A DNA stretch of 30,127 nucleotides from Priapulus caudatus (taxonomy: Eukaryota; Priapulida; Priapulimorpha; Priapulimorphida; Priapulidae): the NCBI RefSeq assembly GCF_000485595.1, contig NW_014578113.1, forward strand, positions 65,550-95,676, given 5' to 3'. The position numbers and the translations under genes were made by a program. How positions within the stretch are numbered: position 1 is the first letter of the stretch; every line of letters begins with the position of its first letter. This document shows, piece after piece, positions 11,205 through 20,885 of the stretch. Below the pieces are notes generated by a model. It was not told the origin of the DNA. It saw only the letters and a program-made list of their open reading frames with translations, and searched no databases.

Positions 11205-11570
11205 AGCCCCCCGCACGGGCCCCTGGCGCCCCCGGACACTCGAACTCTACACAGTCGGCGAGGCAATGCGGCAGCACGACGAGTAGCGACCGCACACGAC
11301 GAGCCGTTCAAGCGAATGTCGCTTCTGGTCGGGCGCAACCAGCGCCAGGCGCACTCCGCAGGACGGGAGGCGATACGACATCTGGGCCGCCAGCGGCTGG
11401 GCCGACGCGCAGAGACGACGCGAAGGATACTGACAGACCGAAGAGCGAGTCCACGAGTCGCTTGACCGACTGCGCCTGCGCGCACGGACGAGCCCAAGAA
11501 GACGAGACGATGCGAAGCAGGGCGACCCACGGCGGGGGCCCGATGTGAAGGTTGTAGGCAGCGCGGTTGA
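11205..11570 (+). pseudogene. AGRN: Indel-ridden copy of the agrin Thr-rich exon (copy A)
   Basis: The CTCGTGCAG acceptor (to 11204) and the words CCTGGCGCC, CACTCG-ACAGTCG, ACGACGAGCCGTTCAA and GGTTGATTTATTC align with the clean exon at 17863-18068. Insertions break every frame. The downstream GGGACGGTTTTGTTTTAATA and ATGATGATTAATAA words also correspond to 18112-18160. It is a noisy second reading of the same locus. Confidence 0.75.
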
Positions 11571-12495
11571 TTTATTCCGATGGCACAAGGAGGAAGGCGA
11601 GCGATGGGAGGAGGAGGGTAAGGGACGGTTTTGTTTTAATAGAAAATCTATATCAAATTATGATGATTAATAATAAATAAATAATAATAAATAAATTAAA
11701 ATGTAATCAACTATACAATGTAATGGAAAGGTATTTCCGAGGTCTTCGTAAGCGGCTTTCAGGAGGGATGAAAGAGACTCCGAAAACGCAGGGTACATCG
11801 CGCGGCTGGACATCGTGTGGATATTCAGTGTGGTTCAAACGCTGGGTGTCAGGAGAAGAGGACGCAAGGGTGCGATGTAGATATAAGATTTGAAAAGTGC
11901 AAATTCATATCACGTGTGGTTTTCGAGATGACAGATGTATTGAAAGGAGTGTAAGTTAGTTATATGTAGTGTTATAAGTAAGTGAGTTGCGTGAGTATGT
12001 AATGTGAGTATTATTTAAGTGTTATTAGGATCAGGTTGTGAGAAAAAGTCAACGATGGGAATGAGGATAGGGGTGGAGTCATTGGCGTATCGTGAGGCTG
12101 TTTGAGAGGATGGAGGTATGGGGTCGATGAGTAGCAAGATCAGGAAGAGTCACCGATGCGATACCTGAGTTTATGCGCTGTCGTAATGGTCTTAAAGGCT
12201 CGACGGTAGGCTCACTCGAGAGACGTTGTTTGTGTCGCGTGTTGTGGTCACACTGTTCATCAATGGAATAGGGGCCGTGATAGGGATCATGTCAGTCTAA
12301 AATACCACTGCCGAGTCGCTATCAGCTCGGCTCGCAAGCAGTGAGCTACGCCGAGGGGCGAGGGGCAAGAAATGCCACGGAGACACATACGCTAAACGAG
12401 CGCTGAAAGCAGGATATTTGGCATAAGGTGAGTGTTAGAGCCGAGCGGCGGTCATAATCATGCAGGCGAGATGTGCGACGCGAGGAGCTGACTAG
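11571..12495. other. Noisy intron sequence, partly duplicating 18070-18780
   Basis: The AT-rich block at 11640-11730 matches 18125-18210. The central part (about 11900-12300) has fragments resembling 18300-18600 but is too altered for me to align with confidence, and the EB-like exon expected here is not readable. Confidence 0.5.
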
Positions 12496-13510
12496 TATGT
12501 GGAAGTCTACAAGGGCTAAATATTTATACAAGGAGCGGAACTCGAGCCGCCAAGATGAGTCATGGGCCAGAATTGGGGGAGAGGCGAGAGGACCGTTAGA
12601 GGAGGATGTAGTGTTGCTAGATTGGATGCGTCTGGCTGGAGGGTGCTTGGCGAAACAGCCAGGGTTTGCGAGGCTACAAGGGGTAAGGCCATAGAGTGTC
12701 GCTCTGAGGCCAAAAGAGCGGGCGATAGGCGAATCTGCCGAAGCGAGTGCCGGAGATCGCTTATAGTTAAAAATGTGTGGTAGTAGTGAGTCCATGCCCG
12801 AGTGATGTATAGAGAGATGCGTGCGCTGAATTGGATATAAGGATGGGGACCTAAGGTTGATCGATTCTCAAGATATCATTCATTCTATTGGTTTCACATT
12901 GTGAGTGCTCAAAAATGGCGGACGTAGATTTGTAAATGTTCTAAGCGGAAGCCGAAATCTTGGCACAAATTTAAAGAAACAGTCTGTTCGCCCGAAAAAT
13001 GACCAAAGATGTGACAAAAATTGGAGTTAAACTTATTAAAGGTAGTAGTTTAAATTCAAGCTTATTATTCTTTTTTGTTACTCTGGATTTCCAACAGATG
13101 GCAGCACTACCTAATTAGATAATCAACAGGAAGCAGTCCTTATATTTACCGCAGTCGTACATGAACTAAAGAATCCATCTTTACATTGATTCGAACGTGA
13201 ATTAGAGTTTTAAGACTCAGGGTAAATTCGGGCTAAAGTCGTTTAACAAGGTTTGTTTACCGTTTCCGCTAACGGTAATATGTTGTGTTTGTTTGGGGGA
13301 AAATATTCGCCGAAAGCAACCATTTGAGTTAATCCACAAAATGGTAAATGCCGACCACTGTGTTTACATCTAATTTACAAGTAAGGTTCCATTATCGGAT
13401 TTTGGTCGTCCTATAAGTCACTCGGCAATGACTCACGAGAAATACAGCTATGTTCGCACGTAGGCTCGGTGCGCGCTCGCCTTCCGCGAATAACTGTTTC
13501 AAATATTAAT
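12496..13510. mobile_element. Noisy copy of the foldback element found at 18778-19683
   Basis: Shared words include AAGGGCTAAATATT with a GGAGCGGAA flank, AAAAATGGCGG followed by TAGATTTGTAAATGTT, CCAAAGATGTGACAAAA, CCAACAGATGGCAG, CAAGGTTTGTTTACCGTTT and GAATAACTGTT. The order is the same as at 18778-19683 and the differences are mainly single-base insertions. Confidence 0.8.
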
Positions 13511-13681
13511 AGCTGCCTGAGTGAATAGTAGGTAGCGTAAACGTGCCCTGCATGTAAGCCTAGCCGGCTGTGCAGGTTACTTAATGCCGTAATATCCGCT
13601 AGTAGAGAGTGATGCTCTTTTTCTAGGCGCTTGCAGTGTGTCATCCCGTGCGTGGAAACTGGTGTGTGTGTGTGTGTGTGT

Positions 13682-13716
<35 letters not shown>

Positions 13717-13756
13717 TGTGTTCTGTAGCGATGCGGTATAGCGTGAGTGCGTCAGT
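13511..13756. repeat. Noisy duplicate of 19660-19860 ending in a GT microsatellite
   Basis: The words GGTAGCGTAA, CCTGCATGTAAGCCTAGCCG and CTAGTAGAGAGTGAT, then CATCCCGTGCGTGGAA, lead into a GT tract (about 13662-13717), in the same order as at 19681-19880. This is where the left-hand fill ends, directly against the N run. Confidence 0.85.
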
Positions 13757-13781
13757 NNNNNNNNNNNNNNNNNNNNNNNNN
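13757..13781. other. Assembly gap of 25 Ns
   Basis: Exactly 25 Ns separate two noisy blocks that describe the same genomic interval. A fixed 25-N spacer is, as I recall, what long-read gap-filling software leaves when the two sides extend past each other without being merged. Confidence 0.95.
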
Positions 13782-16258
13782 GTATTTAACTTAATCTCCG
13801 CCTCTCACCCCTCTTCCCCCTCTCCCCTTTACCCCTCCCTCCTTCCTCTCTCCTCTCCCCTCCTCCGCCCCTCTCTGCGCCTACGGTACCTTAACTACAT
13901 CTCCCCTCCTCCCCCTCTTCCCCTCTCCCCTTTCCCCCTCTCCTCTTCCCCCTCTCCCCATCTCCCCTCTCCTCGGCTAGCAGCTCATTAACTAATCCTC
14001 CGGCCTCTCCCCCTCTTCCCCTGCCCCTTTTCCCCTCTCTCTCCTGCTTCCCTCTCCCCCTCTCCCCCCTCTCTGCTAGGCTATTAACGAATCTCCCCTC
14101 TCCCATCTCGAGCCGACAAACGCGCAAGATGCCCGGCGCGTAGCTGCGACGACCTGACCTGCCCTTACTTCCTCTTCACCTCCCCTCCCTTCTCCCCCTC
14201 TTCCCCCTCTCTCCCCCTCTCTCTGTTTAGGTATTAACTACATCTCTCGCCCTCTCCCTCTTACAGCTACAACGCACCAGATGCTCTTGGCGCGTTAGCT
14301 CGCGGACGACCTACCTGCTCACTCCTCTACCCTCCCCACATCACCCATCTCCCCCTCTCCCTCCCTCCTGCTACGTGATTAAATACATCTTCCCCTCTAC
14401 CTCTACCCAGCTGACACACGGCACAGATGCGCTGGCGCGGAGCTGCCGACGACCTGACCTGTGCCACCTTCCTCTACCATCCCCCTCTCCCTCTTCCCCT
14501 TCTCCCCTCTTCCTTCTCCCCTCCCCCCTCTCTACCTCCCCCTCTCCAGCCTCTCCCCTCTCCCCTCTCCCCCTCCTCTCCCTCCCCCTCTCCCCTCTCC
14601 CTGCTAGCAGTATTCAACATAATCTTCCCCTCTCCCTCGACACAGCAGACAAAACGCACAGATGCGGCGCGTAGCGGACGAACCTGACCTGCTACTATCC
14701 TTCTACTCCCCCTCTCCCCCTCTTCCCCCTCTCCCCCTCTTGCATCCTTCTCTGCACTCTCCCCTTCCCCTCTCTACCTCCCCCTCTCCCACTCTCCCCC
14801 TCTCCCCCTCTCCCCCTCTCTCCTCCCCCTCTCGCCCCTCTCCCTGCTAGGTATACTATCATTCCCTCATCCCTCTCGCCGACAACGCACAGATGCCGGC
14901 CACCGCGTAGCTGCGCACGACCCTGACCTGGCTACTTCTTCTACCCTCCCCTCTCCCCCTACTCCCCCTCTTCCCCCTTCCCCCCTCATCCCCTCTCTCC
15001 TCCCCCTCTCTTCCTCTCCCCCCCTCCTCTCCCCTTCTCCCCCCTCTTCCCTTTTTTGTTAGCGTATTTAACTAATCTTTCCCCTCTCCGCCCCCCCCCC
15101 TCTACAGCCGAAACGCACAGATGCCGGGCCGCGGTAGCTGTGACGGACCTGACCTGACTACTTCCTACCTCCCCTCCTCCCCTCTCCCCCTCTCTCCCTC
15201 TCCCGCCCCCACTCCCCTCTCTCCTCCCCCTTCCCCCCCTCTCCCTTCTCCTGTAGCTGCAGTATTAACTACATCTTCCCTTCTCCCCTCTACAGCCTGA
15301 AACGCACAGCGATGCCGCGCGCGTAGCGTCGGACGACGCTGGACCTGCTACTCCTCTCCCCTCCCCCTCTACCCCCTCTTCTCCCTCTCCCCTCTCCCCT
15401 CTCCCTCTCCTCCTCTCCCCCTTCCTTCCTCTCCCCTCTCTCCCCCCTCCCCCTCTCTCTGCTAGCGTGTATTAACTACAGATTCCCGTCTCCCTTACAG
15501 CTGACAACGCCACAGATGCCGGCGCGTAGCTGCCGACGACCCTGACCTGCTACTCCTCTCCTCCCCTCTCCCCTCTCCTCCATCTCCCCCTCTCCTCCTC
15601 TCTCCTTCTCCCCTCCCCTCTCTTCTGCTACGGTATTAACTTAATCTTCCCTCTCCTCTACAGCTTGACAACGCACAGATGCCGGCGCGTAGCCTGCGGA
15701 CGACCTGACCTGCTACTTCCTCTACCTCCCCTTCCCCTCTCCCCTCTTCCTCTCTCCTCTCCCCCTCCCCCCTCCCCTCTCATCTGCTATGGTATTAATT
15801 ATCTCTCCCTCTTCCCTCTACAGCTGACAACGCAACAGTGCCGGCGCGTAGCTGGCGACGACCTGACCTGCTACTTCCTCTCCCTCCCCCTCCCCCCTCT
15901 CCCCCTTCCCTTTCCCCTCTCCACCTCCTCCACCCTCTCCCCATTCTCCCCCTCTTCCCTCTCCCCTCTCCCTGCTAGGATTAACTAATCTTCCCCTCTC
16001 CTCTACAAGCCGACACGCACAGATGCCGGCCGCGTTAGCCTGCGACGCACCTGACTGCTACTTCTCTCCCTCCCCCTCGTCCCCTTCTCCCCCTTCCCCC
16101 TTTCCCCTATCTCCACCTTCTCCACCCTTCCCCTTCTCCCCCTCTTCCCTCTCCCCCTCTCTCTTGCTAGTATTAACTAATCTCCCCCTCTCCCCCTCTC
16201 TCACCTCCCCCTCTCGCCTTGCTAGGTATTTAACTAATCTCCCCTCTCCCTCGTACAG
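13782..16258 (+). repeat. Tandem array of Kazal-exon 5' ends with their splice acceptors, copy B (noisy)
   Basis: Eleven truncated units begin at about 14110, 14266, 14408, 14645, 14879, 15106, 15294, 15500, 15662, 15821 and 16009, spaced 140-250 bases apart. The twelfth, at 16259, runs into the complete Kazal exon. Each has a C/T tract, ACAG, the 50-base exon start up to TGCTACTTC, another C/T-only tract, then CTGCTAGGTATTAACTAATC. The more regular units (15500-15875) show the consensus best. The array abuts the N gap on the left, so its true length is unknown. Confidence 0.85.
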
Positions 16259-16506
16259 CCGACACGCACAGATTGCCGGGGCGTCAGCTGCGACGACTGA
16301 CCTTGCTACTTCGGCGGCGTGTGCCAAGGAGCGCGACGCGCGGCCGACGTGCGTCTGTCCGACGGACCTGTGCACGCGCGAGGAGACGTCGATGGTTGTC
16401 TGCCGGCTCCGGACGGACAAGCGACGTACGGCCTCCGAGTGTCAGTGCGGTGTTCGCCTGCCGTAACCAGAAGGACATCGTGACGGCGTCGCTCGGGCCC
16501 TGCTCG
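16259..16506 (+). CDS. AGRN: Agrin exon: follistatin/Kazal domain (best available copy)
   Basis: The acceptor is CGTACAG at 16252-16258 and the donor TGCTCG|GTTAGT. The start decodes to the DNAQ/MPA-SC-DDLTCYF segment, the middle (another frame) to RPTCVCPTDLC and MVVC, and the end to FACRNQKDIVTASLGPC. This is the follistatin-like plus Kazal pattern of the last such domain in vertebrate agrin (C-x-FG, CVCP, VCGSDG-TY-ECQ, ending SLGPC). Several one-base indels break the frame: CGSDG-TY-ECQ is split here, but CGSD is seen in the other copy at 7085-7100. No error-free copy of the whole exon is present; only its first 50 bases are clean, at 28756. Its acceptor is the last member of the upstream array of identical acceptors. 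Confidence 0.8.
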
Positions 16507-16519
16507 GTTAGTTGAGGGG

Positions 16520-16581
16520 ATGGGGCCCGGGGGGCGTCACTATATCATGGGTAATACGGCATATATAGTGACCCCCCGGCG
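16520..16581. promoter_or_regulatory. Hairpin just inside the intron after the Kazal exon (copy B)
   Basis: CCCGGGGGGCGTCACTATAT and ATATAGTGACCCCCCGG pair, with one extra C in the left arm that is absent from copy A. The loop is CATGGGTAATACGGCAT-like. It begins about 14 bases downstream of the donor. Because it is present in two independent noisy readings, the hairpin itself is real. Confidence 0.85.
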
Positions 16582-16599
16582 GTGAGGCGGGAGCAGGTG

Positions 16600-17815
16600 T
16601 TGCGAGAATGTTCGTGATGAGATGTGTGTGAGTGTGTGATGTGTGCGCGAGCGGTGTGGCGTATGTTGATGTGAGATGGTCCGGTGGTGTGTGAAGATGT
16701 CTGTGTCTTTTATGTGTGCGAGATGTTGTGAGAGATGTGCTGAGATCGCGTGTGTGAAGATGTGTGAAAATGTATGAGAGGATGATATGTGAGAGATGAT
16801 ATGAGAGATGTTGTGAGATCGTGTGAGAGTTGTGGAAGAGATGTGAGAGATTGTATGAGAGATGTATGAGATGTGAGAGATGTGTGAGAGATGTGAGAGA
16901 TGTATGAGAAATGTGAGAGATGCTATGAGAGATGTGAGAGATGTGTGTGAAGATGTGAGAGATGTTATGAGAATGTGGTGTGAGAGATGTAATGAGAGAT
17001 GTTATGAGAGATGTATGCAGAGATGTATAAAGATGTGGAGAGATGGTATGAGGCAGGATGTATGAGAGATGTGATGAAGAGATGTATGAAAGATGCTGAG
17101 AGATGTATTGAGCAGATGTAATGAGAGATCGTATGAGAGATGTATTGAGATGTGAGAGATGTGTAGAGATGATGAGAGATGTATGAGATGTTATGAGAGA
17201 TGTATGAGAGATGGTGTGAGAGATGTGATGAAGAGATGTATGATGAGATGTATGAGGAGATGTATGGAATGTATGAGAGATGTGTGAGAATGTATGTGAG
17301 CATGTGAGAGATGTATGAGAGATGTCGCTGAGAAGATGTATGAGATTGTATGAGATGTGAGAGATGTGATGAGAGATGTGTGTGAGCATTGTATGAGAGA
17401 CTGTGAGACGATGTATGAGAGATGTATGAGAGATGTATGAAGAGATGTATGAGAGATGTGAGAGATGCGGAGAGATGTGTATGAGGTATTTGGAGAGATG
17501 TGAGAGATGTAATGAGAGATGTGTGAGAGACTGTATGAGATGTGGAGAGATGTGCAGAGATGTATGAAGAGTGCCTATGAGAGAATGTGTGTGATGATTT
17601 GAGAGACTGTGAGAGGATGTATGAGCAGATGGTGCGTGTGAGATGTGTGAGATGTGTGAGATGTGTGAGAGATGTGAGAGATGTATGAGAGATGTGTGAG
17701 AGATGTATGAGAGATGTATGAGAGATGTGAGAGATGTATGAGAGATGTGTGAGAGATGTATGAGAGATGTATGAGAGATGTGTGAGATGTATGAGATGTG
17801 TATGAGATGTGTCCG
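16600..17815. repeat. GAGAGATGTATGA-type tandem array, copy B
   Basis: About 1.2 kb of GAGAGATGT(A/G)TGA words. From about 17640 to 17815 the repeat is almost perfectly regular, while to the left it is scattered with single-base indels. This marks the change from noisy gap fill to accurate contig. The Ser-His-Thr-rich minus-strand frames here (16508-17884) are repeat translations, not genes. Confidence 0.92.
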
Positions 17816-17862
17816 ATGAGTTACATTGTTGATAACACATAACATCGTCACGTTTCTTGCAG

Positions 17863-18068
17863 AGCCGACGCTGGCGCCGGACACGACTCAGTCGCCGATG
17901 CGTCACACGACGATGCGACGCACGACCGACGGAGCGACGACGCGCGACGGTGCGACGCGCGACGACGGTTACCTGACGACCGGAGCGCCACCGCTGACGA
18001 CGGCTGCGGCGACGGACGAGCCCGAGAGAGAAGGCGAGCGCGCGCGATTACTTTTAGAGAGCGGTTGA
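17863..18068 (+). CDS. AGRN: Agrin exon: Thr/Arg/Asp-rich linker, possibly a terminal exon
   Basis: The acceptor CGTTTCTTGCAG is strong. The frame gives PTLAPDTTQSPM, then Thr-Asp-Gly-Ala-Thr-Arg repeats, then GAPPLTTAAATDEPE and LLLESG before an in-frame TGA at 18066-18068. Vertebrate agrin has a Ser/Thr-rich, glycosylated linker at this point. No strong donor is visible. CGACG|GTGCGA (17949) and CGACG|GTTACC (17967) are weak but both leave phase 1, which the next exon at 18597 needs. Otherwise the exon runs to the TGA and an AATAAA at 18128. I am sure it is an agrin exon and unsure where it ends. Confidence 0.7.
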
Positions 18069-18127
18069 TTTATTCGGAGGAAGGGAGGAAGGGAGCGAGG
18101 GAGGGAGGGAAGGGACGGTTTTGTTTT

Positions 18128-18133
18128 AATAAA
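18128..18133 (+). terminator. Possible polyadenylation signal AATAAA
   Basis: AATAAA lies 60 bases after the in-frame TGA that closes the Thr-rich frame, in an AT-rich block (18120-18205) with further AATAAA words near 18156-18190. AT-rich DNA gives such words by chance, so this is only suggestive. Confidence 0.35.
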
Positions 18134-18596
18134 ATTATATAAAATATGATGATTAATAAATAATAATAATATAATAATAAATAAATAAAATATAATCATA
18201 TATAATGTAATGGAAAGATTTCCGGATTGTGGCGCTTCGGAAGAACAACCGTTTCATTGGGCGTTGATCGTGGGAATTATGGCTCAACGTGGGGCGAGAG
18301 GAACCCGTCGATGGAAAAGATGTTGAAAGTGAAATTCATACGTGTGTTTTTGTACATTTCTTAAATGTATTTTTTATATTATTGTTATAATGTAGTTCAC
18401 TTTATTATTTATTATTTATTTATTATACATCTTTATGGTAAACTCGGTAATGTTAGGTTATCATTTACGTCTCTTTCTGTGGCTTTGTGTAGTTGGCTTG
18501 TCGTCATGCACCGAAGCAGTCAACTCTGTTATGCGTGCTGTGTAATTTTTATGCTTGCGTGTAGCTCACTGGGTCGTTGTTTGTCGCTGTGTGCAG

Positions 18597-18719
18597 GTCT
18601 CATCGGATCCGTGTGCTTCAGCAAATACGAATGCCGAGTTCCGCTCGCTGACTGCTACCAGGGGCGCTGCCGCTGCCCGAAGCACTACGCTCCCAGCTCT
18701 AACAAGGATGTTTGCATCG
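18597..18719 (+). CDS. AGRN: Agrin-locus exon: six-cysteine EB-like module
   Basis: This 123-base exon (41 codons, phase 1 to 1) lies between GTGTGCAG and CG|GTGAGT. It reads GSVCFSKYECRVPLADCYQG, then RCRCPKHYAPSSNKDVCIG. The C-x5-C, ADC, G-x-CRCP and Y-x-P-S-x8-C pattern is like the EB module of nematode and other invertebrate secreted proteins. I assign it to agrin because it has clean splice sites, matching phase and the right place between the Thr-rich and EGF exons. Vertebrate agrin has a SEA domain in this region, and I do not see one here. It could be a divergent EGF-type module. The exon is intact. Confidence 0.75.
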
Positions 18720-18777
18720 GTGAGTTACGCCAGATCTCAGTAATCATGCAGCTTAATTTGCGGCCGAGGAGCGTGCT

Positions 18778-19683
18778 AGAGTGAATACAAGGAGCTAAAT
18801 ATAACAAGGAGAGGAAGCGCCGCCATATCTGGCCCAAATTTGGGTTCGGCAGAGACCTTAGAACAGATTAGTGTTCTATTGTCTCTGGGTTCGGTCTGCA
18901 CAGCCGTTTCAGCTCATTATGGTCCATAGATGGCGCCCTTGAGGCAAAAAGCGCATAGCCAATCCGCTTCCTATCCTTATAGTTATATAGTTTTAGTATC
19001 ATCGCCCGAGTGATTATAGGAAATCCTGCGCGCTGATTGGTCGAGACCTAGGTGAATCTATTTCGATAATCACCTCTAGGGTTTACATTGTAGTGGCGCC
19101 AAAAATGGCGGCTAGATTTGTAAATGTTACGGAAGCCGAAATTGACAAATTTAAAGAAAATGCTGTCCCCAAAAATACCAAAGATGTGACAAAATTTGGA
19201 GTTAAACTATTTAAAGGTAGGTAGTTAAATTCAAGCTTATTATTTCTTTTTGTTACTCTGATTTCCAACAGATGGCAGGCACTACCTAATTAGAAATCAA
19301 CAGGGACAGTCTATATTACCCCAGTCGTACATGAACTAAAGAATACAATTCTTTACCATTGATTCGAACGTGAAATTAGGAGTTTTAAGACTCAGGGTAA
19401 ATTCGGGGCTAAAGTCTGTTCAACAAGGTTTGTTTACCGTTTTCCTAACGGTATATGTTGAGTTTGTTGGGGGCAAAATTTGCCGAAATGCAACAATTTG
19501 AGTTACCACAAAATGGTTGCCGACACTTGTTTACATCTAATTTTACAGTATCGGTTTCAATTATCGGTTTCGTTCCTATAATCACTCGGGCAATGATACT
19601 AAAACAGTTATTCGCCTTAGGCTCGGTTCGCCTCGCCTTCCGCGAATAACTGTTAAATATTTAGCTCCTTGAGTGAATATAGG
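18778..19683. mobile_element. Composite foldback element, about 0.9 kb
   Basis: The outer ends are inverted: AGTGAATACAAGGAGCTAAATAT on the left, and on the right (about 19655-19681) the reverse complement of TTCACTCAAGGAGCTAAATATTT. Inner arms TTAGTATCATCGCCCGAGTGATTATAGGAA (about 18992-19022) and its complement (19573-19602) match over about 30 bases with one difference. Smaller hairpins lie at 18850-18888 (CAGAGAC...GTCTCTG), 19047-19080 (CCTAGGTGA...TCACCTCTAGG) and 19603-19655 (AACAGTTATTCGC...GCGAATAACTGTT). It encloses a short coding-like exon at 19105. A noisy copy is at 12496-13510. Confidence 0.8.
19105..19216 (+). pseudogene. Orphan N-terminal exon of a DUF3504/KIAA1958-like transposon protein
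   Basis: From an ATG the frame reads MAARFVNVTEAEIDKF, then KNTKDVTKFGVKLFK, and stops at a donor-like G|GTAGGT. This resembles the conserved N-terminal segment of DUF3504 proteins related to Crypton tyrosine-recombinase transposons, which are common in marine invertebrate genomes. No recombinase domain follows, so only a start exon is carried inside the foldback element. The assignment is from memory of the family's N-terminal pattern, not from a search. Confidence 0.5.
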
Positions 19684-19815
19684 TAGCGTAACGTGGGCCT
19701 GCATGTAAGCCTAGCCGTCTGTGCAGGGTTACGTTATGCGGTATATATCCCTAGTAGAGAGTGATTGCCTCTTTTTTCTTAGCGCTTGCAGTGTGGTCAT
19801 CCCGTGCGTGGAACT

Positions 19816-19816
<1 letters not shown>

Positions 19817-19879
<63 letters not shown>

Positions 19880-19920
19880 TGTGCGTGCGTGCGTGCTTGC
19901 GTGCGTGCGTGCGTGCATGT
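19817..19920. repeat. GT/GTGC microsatellite
   Basis: A pure GT tract of about 60 bases followed by GTGCGTGC words. The copy ending next to the N gap (13662-13717) is its noisy duplicate. Confidence 0.95.
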
Positions 19921-20805
19921 GTTTTCGGTGTGTAATCTCGGGTTATTAGGCCTACTCTGCAATGTTGCCTACTCGAGCCACACGATCTTACAAAAATATC
20001 TCATGAGAGTCAACTGGTTATTGCGCGATCCATTACGCAATAGTAATCGATTCAGAAAAGTGTGCATACGCGTGTGTGCGCACGTGCGTGTGTGCGTGAT
20101 GAAACATTTGAATTTGCTGAACGTGAACAGTTGAATGCACAATTCCCACAGAACCATGGCTCACCGTAGTAGAGCTATGTGTTCATCCATCCCATCGGAT
20201 GCCGTGTTACTGTTTACATATATATATATACAGACGCATTCATAATCGCGTGCAGGGACTACCAGCCAATGCCAAAAATACATTGTCAACCAGTAGATCG
20301 CAGTTTATATCGTGTGTGAGCTTTTGCGTGCGTGCGAGCGTACGTGCGTCTGCGTGGGTGTGTGCGTGCATGCGTGCGTGCGGGCGGGCGTGCGTGCTTG
20401 CGTGTACGTTTTTCAGCGCCTGTACTATATAGTGTCGCGTTCTTTGACGTCGCCACGTTTCTACCACGTCTCGTGTCCACTCTTTACACTTGGCGACCGC
20501 CGTGTGTGCGTGTGTGTGTGTGTGTGTGCCTACCTATCGTGTGTCGAGAATATCTTATTCTTGTTTGCCGTTTGATGTTGTGAATCTGTCACCGGATGTC
20601 GCGGTGTGTATCTGTCGGGTGTCGTTACATCCCCCCACCCACCTGGCAGAGCGGTGTCTCACGCTAGGGGGCAACGTGCGCCTGCATAGGTAGACAAGCT
20701 TTAGTGTTCTGTTGTGTGAATCCCCGCGTCTCGCCCACATTAAAGGCAAGCCTTCATGTCGCCCTAACCAATCGATGCGCTTCGTCGTCGTTGTTACTGC
20801 TATAA
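19921..20805. other. Agrin intron, mostly unique sequence
   Basis: I find no exon. A GTGC-rich tract (about 20320-20410) and a short GT tract (20500-20528) account for the Cys-Val-Arg frames. In particular I looked for a SEA domain between the Thr-rich and EGF exons and did not see one. Confidence 0.6.
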
Positions 20806-20844
20806 GTGTTGTGTTGTGTTGTGTTGTGTTGTGTTGTGTTGTGT
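20806..20844. repeat. GTGTT pentanucleotide repeat
   Basis: About eight perfect GTGTT units in tandem. Confidence 0.95.
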
Positions 20845-20885
20845 CCCAACTTTTTGTGACAAGTACGTTTCGAGACCTGTTGATG

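Noticed and set aside
4440-13756. A real 10-kb tandem duplication of the agrin middle region with a decayed copy
   Set aside because: Indels are as frequent in introns and microsatellites as in exons, both copies of the Kazal region are equally damaged, and the blocks meet at a 25-N spacer. Technical gap filling explains this more simply.
16508-17906. Minus-strand open frames of 458 and 313 codons
   Set aside because: Same tandem array in the second reading. Length comes from the absence of stop codons in the repeat complement, not from coding selection.
19721-20583. Cys-Val-rich and His-Thr-rich frames around GT tracts, possible Cys-rich peptides
   Set aside because: They are translations of GTGC/GTGT microsatellites and have no signal peptide or splice support.
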